32,956 nucleotides of DNA from Hyphomicrobium sp. (GCF_020852195.1 NZ_JADZBI010000064.1:1-32956); one strand, 5' to 3'; shown: positions 1 to 8,487, counted from the first letter of the stretch. The notes: generated by a model not told the origin, from the letters alone. Made by a program: numbers and translations.

Positions 1-516
1 ATGCTCGCGCGGCTCGTCGTGCTGGCCGGCCTCATCAAGCCGGTGCTGCTCGGCACGCTCCTGTGGCCCGCGGCGGTCGCCGGCGTCGTGCTGCTCGTGG
101 GCAGCGCCGTCCTGCTGAAGCACGGACAAGGCACCGCACAGCAACCGACACTGGAGATCCGCAACCCGTTCGATCTCGGCACGGTGCTGCAGCTCGCCGG
201 CCTGATCGCCATCATCATGGTGGTGGCCAAGCTGCTGACGGAGCAAGCCGGGACGGCCGGCCTCTACCTGCTCGCCGCCGTATCCGGCATCGCCGACGTG
301 GATGCGCTCACGCTCTCCATGGCGCGCTTCGCCGGGGCCCAGGTGGGGCTCGAAGAGGCCGGCACCGCCATCCTCGTCGCGGCCGGCGTCAACACGGCGT
401 CCAAGGCCGCGATGTCGGCGGCTGTCGGCGGGGTCCGCCTCGGCCAGATCGTGGGGGGCTTCAGCGCGGCGGCGATGGTTGCGCTCGCACTGACGGCCGC
501 CCTGATCCTGCGGTAG
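1..516 (+). CDS. MgtC/SapB-type membrane protein, DUF4010 C-terminal part (5' end outside window)
   Basis: The frame is open from base 1 to the TAG at 514-516. The ATG at base 1 is probably an internal Met, so only the last 171 residues are seen. These are almost entirely hydrophobic, with about four to five membrane segments. The stretch NPFDLGTVLQLAGL followed by SGIADVDALTLSMA is typical of DUF4010, the C-terminal membrane domain of larger MgtC/SapB-family proteins. Family members are inner-membrane proteins of uncertain transport or regulatory role; no substrate can be read from this part. It converges with proC across a 395-base gene-free stretch. The family call is fairly firm, the function is not. 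Confidence 0.72.
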   Translation: MLARLVVLAGLIKPVLLGTLLWPAAVAGVVLLVGSAVLLKHGQGTAQQPTLEIRNPFDLGTVLQLAGLIAIIMVVAKLLTEQAGTAGLYLLAAVSGIADVDALTLSMARFAGAQVGLEEAGTAILVAAGVNTASKAAMSAAVGGVRLGQIVGGFSAAAMVALALTAALILR

Positions 517-640
517 GCGGCTCTTCAGCCAAAAAGTGTTGCGAGGCGGTTGGTTAGCGCTCGATCTGCCTCGCGGATGGGGCTTGCGGGGCGGCGATAC
601 ACAAGTCCGTGAGTGGGAAAAATGCCGCGTTGCGTCAACT

Positions 641-653
641 GTTACAGTATAGC
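641..653. promoter_or_regulatory. Zur-box-like sequence with no evident target gene
   Basis: GTTACAGTATAGC matches the Zur-type core GTTATAnTATAAC at 11 of 13 positions. It lies in an AT-richer patch between convergent genes, so it is upstream of no recognised start codon. It resembles the two sites near the ZnuD-like receptor gene. It may be a chance match. Confidence 0.3.
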
Positions 654-823
654 ATAACTGGGTGCGTGAGGGTGATGCTGCACTTGCAGCGGCGTCGATA
701 CCCGAGCAGCCGGACAAGCGGGCCGCCACCCGCGCCTCCGGCCCGACGCGACGAGCGGCAGAGCCGGACCGAACAAGCTATCCTCCTTGCTTGGTAAGGT
801 CCCCGCCGCTCCGAGGTCAAAGA

Positions 824-863
824 GAGGTCCGGTCGCCGGAGCCTTCGGGCTCATCCGGACCTC
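824..863 (+). terminator. Strong two-part hairpin with TTCG tetraloop
   Basis: The 9-base arms 824-832 (GAGGTCCGG) and 855-863 pair perfectly. Inside, after an asymmetric internal loop, 839-843 (GGAGCC starts at 838) pairs with 848-852, closed by a C(TTCG)G tetraloop, which is exceptionally stable in RNA read from the plus strand. No T-run follows. It lies downstream of the DUF4010 gene and could end that transcript or be the 3' end of a small RNA. Confidence 0.5.
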
Positions 864-911
864 ACGTGAGGTCACGTGGCCGCGGGCGTGTGCGTTCTGA
901 CACCGCCCTGA

Positions 912-1736
912 TCATTTCGCCAGCTCGCGGCTGCGCCCCTCCCCTGCCAGAACGGCCTTCTCCAACAGCTCCTCGAGACCGCCTTGGGCCATTAGCACGG
1001 CCAGGGCCGCTGCCGTCGTGCCGCCCGGCGAGGTCACGTTCTGGCGCAGGACGCTGGCGTCGAGCCCGGATTGGGCCAGCAGCTCGCCCGATCCCGAAAC
1101 GGTGGCGCGGGCCAGACGCCGAGCCAGCGCGGAATCGAGCCCGGCGGCCACAGCCGCCTTCTCCAGGGCCTCGGCGAGCAGGAACACGTAGGCCGGCCCC
1201 GACCCAGAGACGGCCGTCACAGCATCCATCAGCGCCTCGTCCGCGACCCATGCCACCTCGCCCACGGCGGCCATCAGCTCCTCGCAGAGCTGGCGCCCCG
1301 CCGCGGTCACGTGCGCGTTGGCGACGCATACGGTGATGCCGCGACCGATGGCGGCCGGCGTGTTGGGCATGGCGCGCACGACGGGCGCGCTCGCGGCGAG
1401 GTGCGCCTCGAAGCTTGCCAGCGTGCGGCCGGCGGCAACGGAGATGGTCAGCGTATCGGGCCCCGCCAGCCGCGCGACGGACGGGAAGACGGAGTCCATC
1501 ACCTGCGGCTTGACGGCCGCCACGATGACGCCCGGCGGCGCGGGCAGGCTCTCGATACGCGGCTCGGCTGTGAGTCCGTGGCGCGCGAGAACAGCCGCGA
1601 CCTCTGCGGGCGGCGCGGGATCCTGCACGCGGACGCGGCGCGGATCGAGGCCGCGCGCGATCAACCCCTCGAGCAGGGCGCTTCCCATCTTGCCGGCCCC
1701 CACCAGAAGGAGCGGCCCATCGAATGTGAATGCCAT
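912..1736 (-). CDS. proC: Pyrroline-5-carboxylate reductase
   Basis: This enzyme reduces 1-pyrroline-5-carboxylate to L-proline with NAD(P)H, the last step of proline synthesis, in the cytoplasm. The 274-residue length fits the family. The N-terminus has the Rossmann motif LLVGAGKMGSALLEGL (about residues 9-24). The middle has the VIVAAVKPQ segment. The C-terminal dimerisation region carries the family signature around AVTAVSGSGPAYVFLLAEAL and TSPGGTTAAAL. The ATG at 1736 is the only sensible start before the Rossmann motif; its ribosome site is weak, which fits translation coupled to the ybjN-like gene ending 72 bases upstream. The call is secure. Confidence 0.95.
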   Translation of the reverse strand: MAFTFDGPLLLVGAGKMGSALLEGLIARGLDPRRVRVQDPAPPAEVAAVLARHGLTAEPRIESLPAPPGVIVAAVKPQVMDSVFPSVARLAGPDTLTISVAAGRTLASFEAHLAASAPVVRAMPNTPAAIGRGITVCVANAHVTAAGRQLCEELMAAVGEVAWVADEALMDAVTAVSGSGPAYVFLLAEALEKAAVAAGLDSALARRLARATVSGSGELLAQSGLDASVLRQNVTSPGGTTAAALAVLMAQGGLEELLEKAVLAGEGRSRELAK

Positions 1737-1808
1737 CTTGCTACTCGACCGGCTGCGGCCCGCGGCGGGCCGTTGGGGCCGTCGGGAGCCTTGGGCTCAG
1801 GCTGGGGC

Positions 1809-2306
1809 TCAGGCTTGGCCCTCGGTCTGGAACATGGTCGACACGAGAGCTTCCCGGCTCTCCTTACCCGCCCAGACGACGAACTGGAAGGCCTGATAGT
1901 AGCGCTCGCAGGCCTCCAGCGCCGCCTTGAGGATCGCCTCGCACTGGCCCGGCGTCACCACGGCGCCATTGAGCAGCAGCGCGTGGCGGAACATGACCAG
2001 CCCTTCCTGCGTCCAGAGGTCGAAATGGCCGAGCCAGAGCTGCTCGTTGATCTGCGCGATCAGGCGGTACATCTCATTCAGGCGCGTCTCCGGCACGCGG
2101 AAATCGAACGCGCAGGCGAGATGCAGAGCCTCGAGATCGTCGCGCCAGTTGAGCGAGATGTGATAGTCGGTCCAGTTGCCTCCGACGACCAGCGTAAGCT
2201 CGTCATCGGCCATGCGGTCGGTCGCCCAGTCGTACGTGGCGGCAAGCTGCTCCACGAGATCGATCGGGTGGATGATGCGCTCGTTGCCCTTCTCGGACGA
2301 TGCCAT
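1809..2306 (-). CDS. YbjN domain-containing protein
   Basis: The product is 165 residues if started at the ATG at 2306, preceded by AAGGAGCC at good spacing. An in-frame extension upstream runs into a dispersed repeat and is rejected. The sequence pattern of hydrophobic strands, with NWTDYHISLNWRDDLEALHLACAFDF and LLLNGAVVTPGQCEAILKAALEACERYYQAF, matches the YbjN family. These are small cytoplasmic proteins with a fold related to type III secretion chaperones; some members act as sensory-transduction regulators, but no reaction is known. Here it precedes proC on the same strand, a pairing often seen in Hyphomicrobiales, suggesting co-transcription. Confidence 0.85.
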   Translation of the reverse strand: MASSEKGNERIIHPIDLVEQLAATYDWATDRMADDELTLVVGGNWTDYHISLNWRDDLEALHLACAFDFRVPETRLNEMYRLIAQINEQLWLGHFDLWTQEGLVMFRHALLLNGAVVTPGQCEAILKAALEACERYYQAFQFVVWAGKESREALVSTMFQTEGQA

Positions 2307-2352
2307 TCTGGCTCCTTGGACCCCGGCGCCTGCTTGCTGCGCCGAGCTGCGA

Positions 2353-2405
2353 TGAGGCCGGTTATTCACGCTTCGGACTTAAGGGGACCCGACGCGATTA
2401 CGGTC
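2353..2405 (+). repeat. Dispersed palindromic repeat, copy A (degenerate)
   Basis: This is a 53-base diverged copy of the element at 12446-12497 and 28627-28678. It shares the block ATTCACGCTTCGGACT at 2364-2379 and the flanks TGAG and GGTC. It lies 47 bases upstream of the ybjN start, in the same orientation relative to the downstream gene as the other two copies. The right arm has decayed, so the hairpin is imperfect. Confidence 0.75.
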
Positions 2406-2609
2406 CAGCTTTAGCCGCGGACTGCACGCTCGGTCCATGACCGGATTGGGGCGAAACGCGACTTGTCCCTGGGGTTTTCGTTGTCATGCTTTGACCTGCG
2501 CGACCAAAACAGAGGGGCACGCGAGTCGCAAGACGATGGCGCTCTTGTCCACGAGCATTGTGGCGAGCCGGCATGCCACGCGCGCTTTGCACGCAACACG
2601 CGCGATCCG

Positions 2610-2897
2610 CTAAACGGAAGCGGCCGGCGGTGCGCCGCCGCCCTCAAGCGCCGCAATGCGCGCCTCGAGTGCCGCGACGAGACCGGCGAGGCGCTCGTTC
2701 TCGGCGCGTGCCTTCTCCGCCATGGCGCGCACAGCCTCGAACTCCTCGCGCTTCACAACGTCCATGCTCGAGAGAATGCGCTCGGCCTGGGCGCGCATGA
2801 GGCCCTCGGCCTCCTGGCGGAGACCCTGGGCGGCACCCGCGGCATCCGTCATCAGCTTCGCCACCTCGTCCAGGAGGCGGTTCGATGTCTGTGTCAT
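2610..2897 (-). CDS. UbiK/BMFP-family accessory protein
   Basis: The product is 95 residues from the ATG at 2897, with AAGGAAC seven bases before it; the much longer open frame upstream runs antisense through lgt and is not coding. The protein begins MTQTSNRLLDEVAKLMTDAAG, has an amphipathic helix, the core RMLSSMDVVKREEFE-like segment (here ILSSMDVVKREEFEAVRAMA, about residues 41-60) and a heptad coiled coil to residue 85. This is the BMFP/UbiK layout. In Escherichia coli UbiK is a trimeric membrane-associated factor needed for efficient ubiquinone synthesis; Brucella BMFP induces membrane fusion in vitro. It is divergent from lgt. Confidence 0.85.
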   Translation of the reverse strand: MTQTSNRLLDEVAKLMTDAAGAAQGLRQEAEGLMRAQAERILSSMDVVKREEFEAVRAMAEKARAENERLAGLVAALEARIAALEGGGAPPAASV

Positions 2898-3137
2898 CGG
2901 CGTTCCTTCATGCTCGTGTCGCCCGGTGGCGATCACCCTGTCACGTGCCCGGACTATGGTGGCTCGCCACGGTCTGTTCAAGCGGCCGGAGGCGCCGTCG
3001 CTTGACTCACCCCCCGAGACCCGGCAGCGTCCGCCGCGAATTCGGCAGCGGGCAGGGGCAACGGGCAGCGGCGAACCAATGCGCCTCCTGCTGCCTCGCT
3101 GCCTCCGCCTTTGTCCCTCTGTCCAGGCCCCGTGTGC

Positions 3138-3989
3138 ATGAACCTGCTCGCCATTCCTTTCCCCGACTTCGATCCGGTCGCCTTCTCGATCGGCCCCCTC
3201 ACCATCAAGTGGTACGGGCTCGCCTATCTCGCGGGGCTGATCATCGGCTGGATGTATATCCGGGAGCTGCTCAGCACGCCGCGGCTGTGGCGCAACGACA
3301 CGCCGCCCTTCAGCGTGGCCAAAGTCGACGACCTGCTGCTCTACGTCACGCTCGGCGTGGTGCTCGGCGGCCGGCTCGGCTACGTGATCCTCTACGAGCC
3401 CAGCACCTATCTTGCGTCCCCGCTCGACATCCTTGCCGTCTGGAAGGGAGGCATGAGCTTCCACGGCGCGTTGGCGGGCTGCGCGCTCGCGGTGTGGCTG
3501 TTCGCGCGGCGCAACGGCTTCTCCGCGCTCAGCGCCATGGACCTCGGGTGCGCTGCCGTGCCGATCGGGCTCTTCTTCGGCCGGCTCGCCAACTTCATCA
3601 ACGGCGAACTGTTCGGACGCGTCACCGATGTGCCGTGGTCGATGGTGTTCCCTCAAGCCGCGGCGTTGCATCCGGATGTCGAGCCCGCGGCGCGTCATCC
3701 GAGCCAGCTCTACGAGGCCGCGCTCGAAGGGCTCCTGCTGTTCATCGTGCTCCGGGTGCTGACGCACAGCTTCGGGGGGCTCAAGTCTCCGGGGCTCGCC
3801 ACCGGCGTGTTCCTCGCAGGTTACGCGCTCACCCGCTCGCTCGGCGAGGTGTTCCGCGAGCCGCACGCCATCCACGCCTTCAACATCGGGCCCTTTACAG
3901 CTGGACAGGTGTACTCGCTACCGATGCTCTTGGCCGGGATCTATTTCATCTGGCGCGCCCGCCGTGAGGCCGCGCCCGCCGTCTCATGA
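3138..3989 (+). CDS. lgt: Prolipoprotein diacylglyceryl transferase
   Basis: This inner-membrane enzyme moves the diacylglyceryl group of phosphatidylglycerol onto the lipobox Cys of prolipoproteins, the first step of lipoprotein maturation. The 283 residues with about seven membrane segments fit the family. Hallmarks are IKWYGLAYLAGLIIGW (residues 23-38), MSFHGALAG with His109, the signature GLFFGRLANFINGELFGR (144-161), and RHPSQLYEAALEG (187-199). I chose the ATG at 3138; a TTG at 3111 would add nine residues without support. The stop overlaps the start of the next gene (ATGA at 3986-3989), so they are translationally coupled. Two probable lipoprotein clients are encoded in this window. 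Confidence 0.96.
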   Translation: MNLLAIPFPDFDPVAFSIGPLTIKWYGLAYLAGLIIGWMYIRELLSTPRLWRNDTPPFSVAKVDDLLLYVTLGVVLGGRLGYVILYEPSTYLASPLDILAVWKGGMSFHGALAGCALAVWLFARRNGFSALSAMDLGCAAVPIGLFFGRLANFINGELFGRVTDVPWSMVFPQAAALHPDVEPAARHPSQLYEAALEGLLLFIVLRVLTHSFGGLKSPGLATGVFLAGYALTRSLGEVFREPHAIHAFNIGPFTAGQVYSLPMLLAGIYFIWRARREAAPAVS

Positions 3990-5119
3990 CGTCCGCCGAG
4001 ACGCCGCTCGCCGCCAAGCTCAAGGACCGCATCCGGCGCGCCGGGCCGATCGGCGTCGACGACTACATGCAGGCGTGCCTGCACGATCCGGAGCATGGCT
4101 ACTACCGGCATCGGCCGGCCATCGGGGCGGCCGGTGATTTCGTCACGGCGCCGGAGATCAGCCAGGTGTTCGGCGAGCTGATCGGGCTCTGGTGTGCGGT
4201 CGCGTGGCGCGAGATGGGCGCGCCCGCCAACCTCAACCTCGTCGAGCTCGGACCCGGGCGCGGCACGCTCATGCGCGATGCTCTGCGGGCGGCGCGCATC
4301 GTGCCCGGTTTCCGCGCAGCACTCGCGGTGCATCTCGTGGAAAGCAACGCCACGCTGCGGAGCGCGCAGGCGGCAACGCTCGCCGACTGCGGCGTGCCGC
4401 TGGAATTCCACGACGACGTAGTCGAAGCATTGAACGGGCGCACCCGGGTTGGCGATGGAGCCACGCTCGTTGTTGCCAACGAGTTCCTGGATACGCTGCC
4501 AATCGTGCAGATCGCGTACAGGGACGGGCGGTGGCGCGACCGCGTCGTCATCGTCGACGAGGCAAGCGATGACCTGGCGTTCGACGTCGATCGAAATGAT
4601 GAGGGCTGGGAACACGGGAGGACACATGGCTTGGTTCCGCCAGACCTCATCCCGCAAGAGGGTGACATCTTCGAGCTCTCGAAACATTCAACCACGCTCG
4701 CAACCATGCTTGGCGCAAGACAATCCCACGGACCAATCTGCGCTCTGCTCGTTGACTATGGGCACGCGAAATCCGGCTTCGGTGATACGCTCCAGGGCGT
4801 GGCGGGGCAACAGCACGTGTCACCGTTCCATGCGCCGGGAGACACGGACCTCTCCGCGCAGGTCGATTTTCAGCGCTTGGCCGAGGCGTGCCGCCGCGCG
4901 GGGCTCGCCGTCGAGACGACGTTGCCGCAGGCGGAGCTCCTGGGACGGCTCGGCATCGTCGAGCGCGCGTCCCGGCTGATGGCGGCCAACCCCGCACGCG
5001 CGGCCGAGATCGAGGCCGGCGTGGCGCGGCTCATCCAGCCATCGGGCATGGGCTCGCGCTTCCTTGCGCTCGGCGTGCGCTCGGAGGGCGTCGCGCCGCT
5101 TCCCGGCTTCGACCGGTAG
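3986..5119 (+). CDS. SAM-dependent methyltransferase, MidA/NDUFAF7 family
   Basis: The 377 residues match the COG1565/MidA family. The N-terminal segment GPIGVDDYMQACLHDPEHGYY (about 16-36), GDFVTAPEISQVFGELIGLW (about 48-67) and the SAM-binding loop NLVELGPGRGTLMRDAL (about 82-98) are all present. ANEFLDTLPI is the later core motif (about 164-173). The human homologue NDUFAF7 dimethylates an arginine of a respiratory complex I subunit; whether the bacterial proteins do the same is not established. It overlaps lgt by four bases and is followed by pgeF, so a lgt-midA-pgeF transcript is likely. Confidence 0.88.
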   Translation: MTSAETPLAAKLKDRIRRAGPIGVDDYMQACLHDPEHGYYRHRPAIGAAGDFVTAPEISQVFGELIGLWCAVAWREMGAPANLNLVELGPGRGTLMRDALRAARIVPGFRAALAVHLVESNATLRSAQAATLADCGVPLEFHDDVVEALNGRTRVGDGATLVVANEFLDTLPIVQIAYRDGRWRDRVVIVDEASDDLAFDVDRNDEGWEHGRTHGLVPPDLIPQEGDIFELSKHSTTLATMLGARQSHGPICALLVDYGHAKSGFGDTLQGVAGQQHVSPFHAPGDTDLSAQVDFQRLAEACRRAGLAVETTLPQAELLGRLGIVERASRLMAANPARAAEIEAGVARLIQPSGMGSRFLALGVRSEGVAPLPGFDR

Positions 5120-5180
5120 GAACGCAATCGAGACTGCTCTATGGTCGCCGCTCCCGGATTGCAGACAGACACGCGAGCCC

Positions 5181-5954
5181 ATGCTGAGCCCACTCCAGGC
5201 CGATAGCCTTTCCATCCTGCCCGGCATCCGCCACGGCTTCTTCACGCGGCAGGGCGGCGTCTCTCGCGGGCTCTACGCCAGCCTCAACTGCGGCCAGGGG
5301 TCGAAGGACGACCCCGTCGCCGTGATCGAGAACCGGGCCCGCGTCGCCCAGCACCTCGGGGCGTATGCGGACGATGTCCAGACCATTTACCAAACCCACA
5401 GCTCCACGGCGGAGGTGGTGGACCGGCTCGTGACGCGCGACAGCCTGCCCAAGGGCGATGCGCTCGTGACGCGGACGCGGGGGCTCGTGATCGGCATCCT
5501 GACTGCGGACTGCGCGCCGGTCCTCTTCGCCGACGCCGAGGCGGGCGTGGTCGGCGCGGCGCACGCCGGATGGCGGGGCGCGCTCGGCGGCATCCTCGAG
5601 GCGACGGTGGCGGCGATGGAGGGGCTCGGCGCTGACAGGACACGGATTTTTGCCGCGCTCGGACCGTCCATCGGGCCCTCGTCCTACGAGGTCGGTCCCG
5701 AGTTCGTGGCCGCGTTCGAGGCAGCCGCCCCCGACAACGCGCGCTTCTTCACCATACCCAAGGGGCGGCAGACACCCCACTTCGATCTGCCTGCCTACGT
5801 CATGGCGCGTCTCGCGTCACTCGGCCTCAAGCAGGCCGAGCGACATGCCCCCTGCACCTATGAGAACGAATCGATGTTCTTCAGTTTCCGGCGAGCAACG
5901 CATCGAAAAGAGGCTGATTACGGGCGCCAAATCTCCGCCATTGTTGTGGCCTAA
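5181..5954 (+). CDS. pgeF: Peptidoglycan editing factor PgeF (YfiH/laccase-domain family)
   Basis: The product is 257 residues from the ATG at 5181; upstream in-frame codons overlap the previous gene and are not used. The three metal-binding residues of the family are visible: His73 (YQTHSS), Cys111 (LTADCAPVLFAD) and His128 (GAAHAGWRG). GPSIGPSSYEVG and the C-terminal ENESMFFSFRRATHRKEADYGR block complete the signature. In E. coli YfiH edits peptidoglycan by removing wrong amino-acid incorporations (for example L-Ser at position 1); older names are polyphenol oxidase or multicopper oxidase. It follows the MidA-like gene by 61 bases. Confidence 0.92.
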   Translation: MLSPLQADSLSILPGIRHGFFTRQGGVSRGLYASLNCGQGSKDDPVAVIENRARVAQHLGAYADDVQTIYQTHSSTAEVVDRLVTRDSLPKGDALVTRTRGLVIGILTADCAPVLFADAEAGVVGAAHAGWRGALGGILEATVAAMEGLGADRTRIFAALGPSIGPSSYEVGPEFVAAFEAAAPDNARFFTIPKGRQTPHFDLPAYVMARLASLGLKQAERHAPCTYENESMFFSFRRATHRKEADYGRQISAIVVA

Positions 5955-5961
5955 CTGCAAA

Positions 5962-5982
5962 ATCCACAGCCAGGTTGTGGAT
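5962..5982 (+). terminator. Short hairpin downstream of pgeF
   Basis: ATCCACA (5962-5968) and TGTGGAT (5976-5982) pair around a seven-base loop, starting eight bases after the pgeF stop. There is no T-run, so it is at best a weak terminator or RNA-stabilising end. Confidence 0.4.
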
Positions 5983-6157
5983 GTTGCGGATAGAATTAGG
6001 CACGTCGACGTTTTCACCTCGATTCCTTCTGGACGCACGGCGGACGTGTGGCTACAGGACTCATGAAGGGTACCGGCAGCGTTACAGAGAGGGATGGCCG
6101 CAAAGTATGTACGCCGGCCGCCGGAGGACAGCGGATCATTCATAGGGGGACGTCATC

Positions 6158-7219
6158 GTGACGACCATTGATGCTGCTGCGGCATGGCGTGGAAACAAGT
6201 CAGTCGTGTTCGCAGTCTTCGCGGCTTTTATCGGGCTCGGACTCGGCGGATGCGAGACCGGCGCCAACCTGTTCGCGAGCAACGACGACGCCAACTCTCT
6301 CTCGATCACCGGGCAGCCTCCCGCGACCACCGGACAGACCGCCAAGATTGCCATCGCGCCCGTGATCGGCGCGCCCGACACCGTGGCCAGGCAGCTCGAG
6401 ACGCAGCTCGCGAGCGCAATCGAGGCGCAGAGGATCTCCGTCGCCAAGGACCCGAACGCGAAAGCGGAGTTCACGCTGCGCGGCTATATCGTGTCCGCGC
6501 GCGAGAAGGGACGCACGAAGGTCTCCTACATCTGGGACGTCACCGACCCCACGGGCAAGCGCGTCAACCGCATCACGGGTGAGGAAGTGCTGACCGGCGC
6601 CCAGTCCAAGGATCCGTGGACCTCGGTCACGCCGCAGGTGGTCAATACCATCTCGAGCAAGACGGCCGGCTCGCTCGTCACGTGGCTGCCGTCGCAGAGC
6701 GCGGCCGCGATCGCCATGGGCACGCCGGCGGCCGGCGGCCAGCAGGCGGCTCCGTCGGCGGCGCCGACGGCCTATTCCGCGGCCGGCAGCAGCGCATCCG
6801 TCTCGCCCGCAGCGGCGGGCGGTCCGGCCACAACGGGCAGCATCGCACGCGACGGCGGCGTGACGGCAATGGTGCCGAGCGTCGTCGGAGCGCCCGGCGA
6901 CGGCAGCGTCGCCCTGACGAGCGCCATCCAGCGTGAGCTTACCCGCAGCGGCGTGGCGCTGACCGAGACGCCTTCGGCGCAGACCTACAAGGTCGAGGGC
7001 AAGGTGGTCGTCGGGCAAGGCCAGAACGGGAAGCAGCCGATCCAGATCGACTGGGAGGTCAAGGACCCGCAGGGCAAGAAGCTCGGCACGGTCTCGCAGA
7101 AGAACGAGATTCCTCAAGGCTCTCTCGATGGGGCCTGGGGCAAGACGGCGGATGCGGCCGCCTCCGCCGCCGCGCAGGGCATCGTGAAGCTCCTGCCGCA
7201 ACAGACCAAGGTCAACTGA
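6158..7219 (+). CDS. Putative lipoprotein with two related domains
   Basis: The start is the GTG at 6158, preceded by AGGGGGA; the product is 353 residues. After a hydrophobic stretch (residues 15-31) comes the lipobox LGLGGC with Cys32, so a lipoprotein is likely. The mature part has a first domain (about 62-175), a low-complexity Ala/Ser/Gly linker (about 185-240) and a second domain (about 243-350). The two domains share a layout: an I/VAP-VIGAPD-like opening, a segment giving a resistance-to-proteolysis-like strand pattern, then IxWDVTDPTGKRV or IDWEVKDPQGKKL, and an end in VTWLP or VKLLP. This indicates internal duplication. I do not know its function. It sits between pgeF and prs. Confidence 0.78.
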   Translation: MTTIDAAAAWRGNKSVVFAVFAAFIGLGLGGCETGANLFASNDDANSLSITGQPPATTGQTAKIAIAPVIGAPDTVARQLETQLASAIEAQRISVAKDPNAKAEFTLRGYIVSAREKGRTKVSYIWDVTDPTGKRVNRITGEEVLTGAQSKDPWTSVTPQVVNTISSKTAGSLVTWLPSQSAAAIAMGTPAAGGQQAAPSAAPTAYSAAGSSASVSPAAAGGPATTGSIARDGGVTAMVPSVVGAPGDGSVALTSAIQRELTRSGVALTETPSAQTYKVEGKVVVGQGQNGKQPIQIDWEVKDPQGKKLGTVSQKNEIPQGSLDGAWGKTADAAASAAAQGIVKLLPQQTKVN

Positions 7220-7284
7220 ACCATGTGCGGGCCGGCCCACCTGATGGGTGTCGGCCACACCGGATCAGAGTCTGCTAAACATGC

Positions 7285-7315
7285 CGGGCCCGGGTGGTTT
7301 ACACACCCGGGCCCG
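7285..7315. terminator. 12-bp GC-rich hairpin between the lipoprotein gene and prs
   Basis: CGGGCCCGGGTG (7285-7296) and CACCCGGGCCCG (7304-7315) pair perfectly around a seven-base loop. It lies 65 bases after the lipoprotein stop and 89 bases before prs. There is no T-run. It probably ends or buffers the upstream transcript, but a role in the prs leader is also possible. Confidence 0.6.
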
Positions 7316-7404
7316 CGCGTTAGAAGGCGCGTCATCGAAGTGTCGCATGAGGAGCGTCCATGCCATTCGATGCGCGTCATGACAGTGGCAGGGGCGGCCA
7401 GACC

Positions 7405-8337
7405 ATGAAGATCGTCGCCGGAAACAGCAACCGGCCACTGGCGGATGCCATTGCCAAATACCTCAAGATCGCGCCGGCCAAGTCCCAGGTGAAGCGCTTC
7501 GCGGACATGGAAGTGTTCGTCGAGATCCAGGAGAACGTGCGCGGACAGGACGCGTTCGTCATCCAGTCGACCTCCTTCCCCGCCAACGACAACCTGATGG
7601 AGCTCTTGATTCTGATCGATGCGCTCAAGCGCTCGTCGGCGCGGCGCATCACGGCGGTCATTCCCTACTATGGCTACGCGCGCCAGGACCGGAAGCCCGG
7701 CCCGCGCACGCCGATCTCGGCCAAGCTCGTCGCCAACCTCATCGAACGGGCGGGCGCCGACCGCGTGCTGACGGTCGATCTGCACGCCGGGCAGATCCAG
7801 GGCTTCTTCGACATCCCGACCGACAACCTGTTCGCGGCACCTGTGATGGTGCGCGACATCGAGGAAAAGTACGGCACCGACAACCTTGTCGTCGTATCGC
7901 CGGACGTCGGCGGCGTGGTGCGTGCACGGGCGCTTGCCAAGCGCATCGACGTGCCGATCGCGATCTGCGACAAGCGCCGCGAGCGGCCGGGCGAGTCCGA
8001 GGTTATGAACGTCATCGGCGACGTGGACGGCAAGCGCTGCATCCTGATCGACGACATCGTCGACAGCGGCGGCACGATCGTGAACGCCGCCGATGCGCTG
8101 CTCGAGAAGGGCGCCACCGAGGTGATGTGCTACGTCACGCACGGCGTGCTCTCGGGCGGGGCCGTCTCGCGCATCCAGAACTCGAAGCTCAAGCACCTCG
8201 TCATCACGGATTCGATCCTGCCGACGGCGGCGGTGGAGGCCGCGCGCAACATCCGTGTGCTCTCGATCGCGCCGCTGCTCGGAGAGGCGATCCTGCGCAC
8301 ATCGCGCGAGGAGAGCGTGTCGAGCCTGTTCTACTGA
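7405..8337 (+). CDS. prs: Ribose-phosphate pyrophosphokinase
   Basis: This enzyme makes 5-phosphoribosyl 1-pyrophosphate (PRPP) from ribose 5-phosphate and ATP, for nucleotides, His and Trp. The 310 residues match the usual length when started at the ATG at 7405 (MKIVAGNSN). Visible motifs are [19 protein letters not shown] (about 32-50), the flexible ATP-binding loop [21 protein letters not shown] (about 91-111), the divalent metal segment [20 protein letters not shown], and the PRPP loop [13 protein letters not shown] (about 213-225). It stands alone behind a strong hairpin, so it probably has its own promoter. Confidence 0.97.
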   Translation: MKIVAGNSNRPLADAIAKYLKIAPAKSQVKRFADMEVFVEIQENVRGQDAFVIQSTSFPANDNLMELLILIDALKRSSARRITAVIPYYGYARQDRKPGPRTPISAKLVANLIERAGADRVLTVDLHAGQIQGFFDIPTDNLFAAPVMVRDIEEKYGTDNLVVVSPDVGGVVRARALAKRIDVPIAICDKRRERPGESEVMNVIGDVDGKRCILIDDIVDSGGTIVNAADALLEKGATEVMCYVTHGVLSGGAVSRIQNSKLKHLVITDSILPTAAVEAARNIRVLSIAPLLGEAILRTSREESVSSLFY

Positions 8338-8436
8338 GCGGCTTTCACGCCCGACCAAGCGAAGGCGTGCCTCCGGCGAGTGCCGAGCGCAAAGCTCCTA
8401 CCGCGAAATATACCGTGTCCTCGACGCTCTTTACGC

Positions 8437-8487
8437 TGGGTCCCGGGTAAGGCTCCGGCTTGCGCCTTCGCCTTCCCGGGATGACAG
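8437..8487 (+). repeat. REP-like palindrome (TGGGTCCCGG...CCGGGATGAC), copy 1
   Basis: TCCCGGG (8441-8447) pairs with CCCGGGA (8475-8481), and AAGGC (8449-8453) with GCCTT (8470-8474), leaving one bulged base and a 16-base loop. The flanks TGGG and TGACA match those of a shorter copy at 21828-21853. It sits between the convergent prs and TonB receptor genes and may work as a two-way transcript end. Confidence 0.6.

Larger units (their letters stand above)
517..911. other. Gene-free stretch between two convergent genes
   Basis: No convincing gene is visible. The only plus-strand candidate beyond the Zur-like site is a 41-codon Arg/Pro-rich frame (675-797) resembling no family I know. The stretch holds a Zur-box-like sequence (641-653), a strong hairpin (824-863) and a 16-base perfect palindrome, GACCTCACGTGAGGTC, at 858-873 that shares bases with the hairpin's right arm. 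Its function is unknown. Confidence 0.6.

Noticed and set aside
675-797. 41-codon frame after the Zur-like site, considered as a zinc-regulated small ribosomal protein.
   Set aside because: The sequence is Arg/Pro-rich with no likeness to L31, L33, L36 or S14 paralogues and has only a weak ribosome site.
2898-3875. Minus-strand extension of the UbiK-like frame across lgt.
   Set aside because: It is rich in Arg, Glu and His without family motifs, as expected for antisense of a GC-rich gene. The short protein from 2897 has a ribosome site.
5962-5982. Possible DnaA-box pair after pgeF.
   Set aside because: ATCCACA/TGTGGAT lacks the full TTATCCACA consensus on both arms, and no origin-type AT-rich region or cluster of boxes is present.
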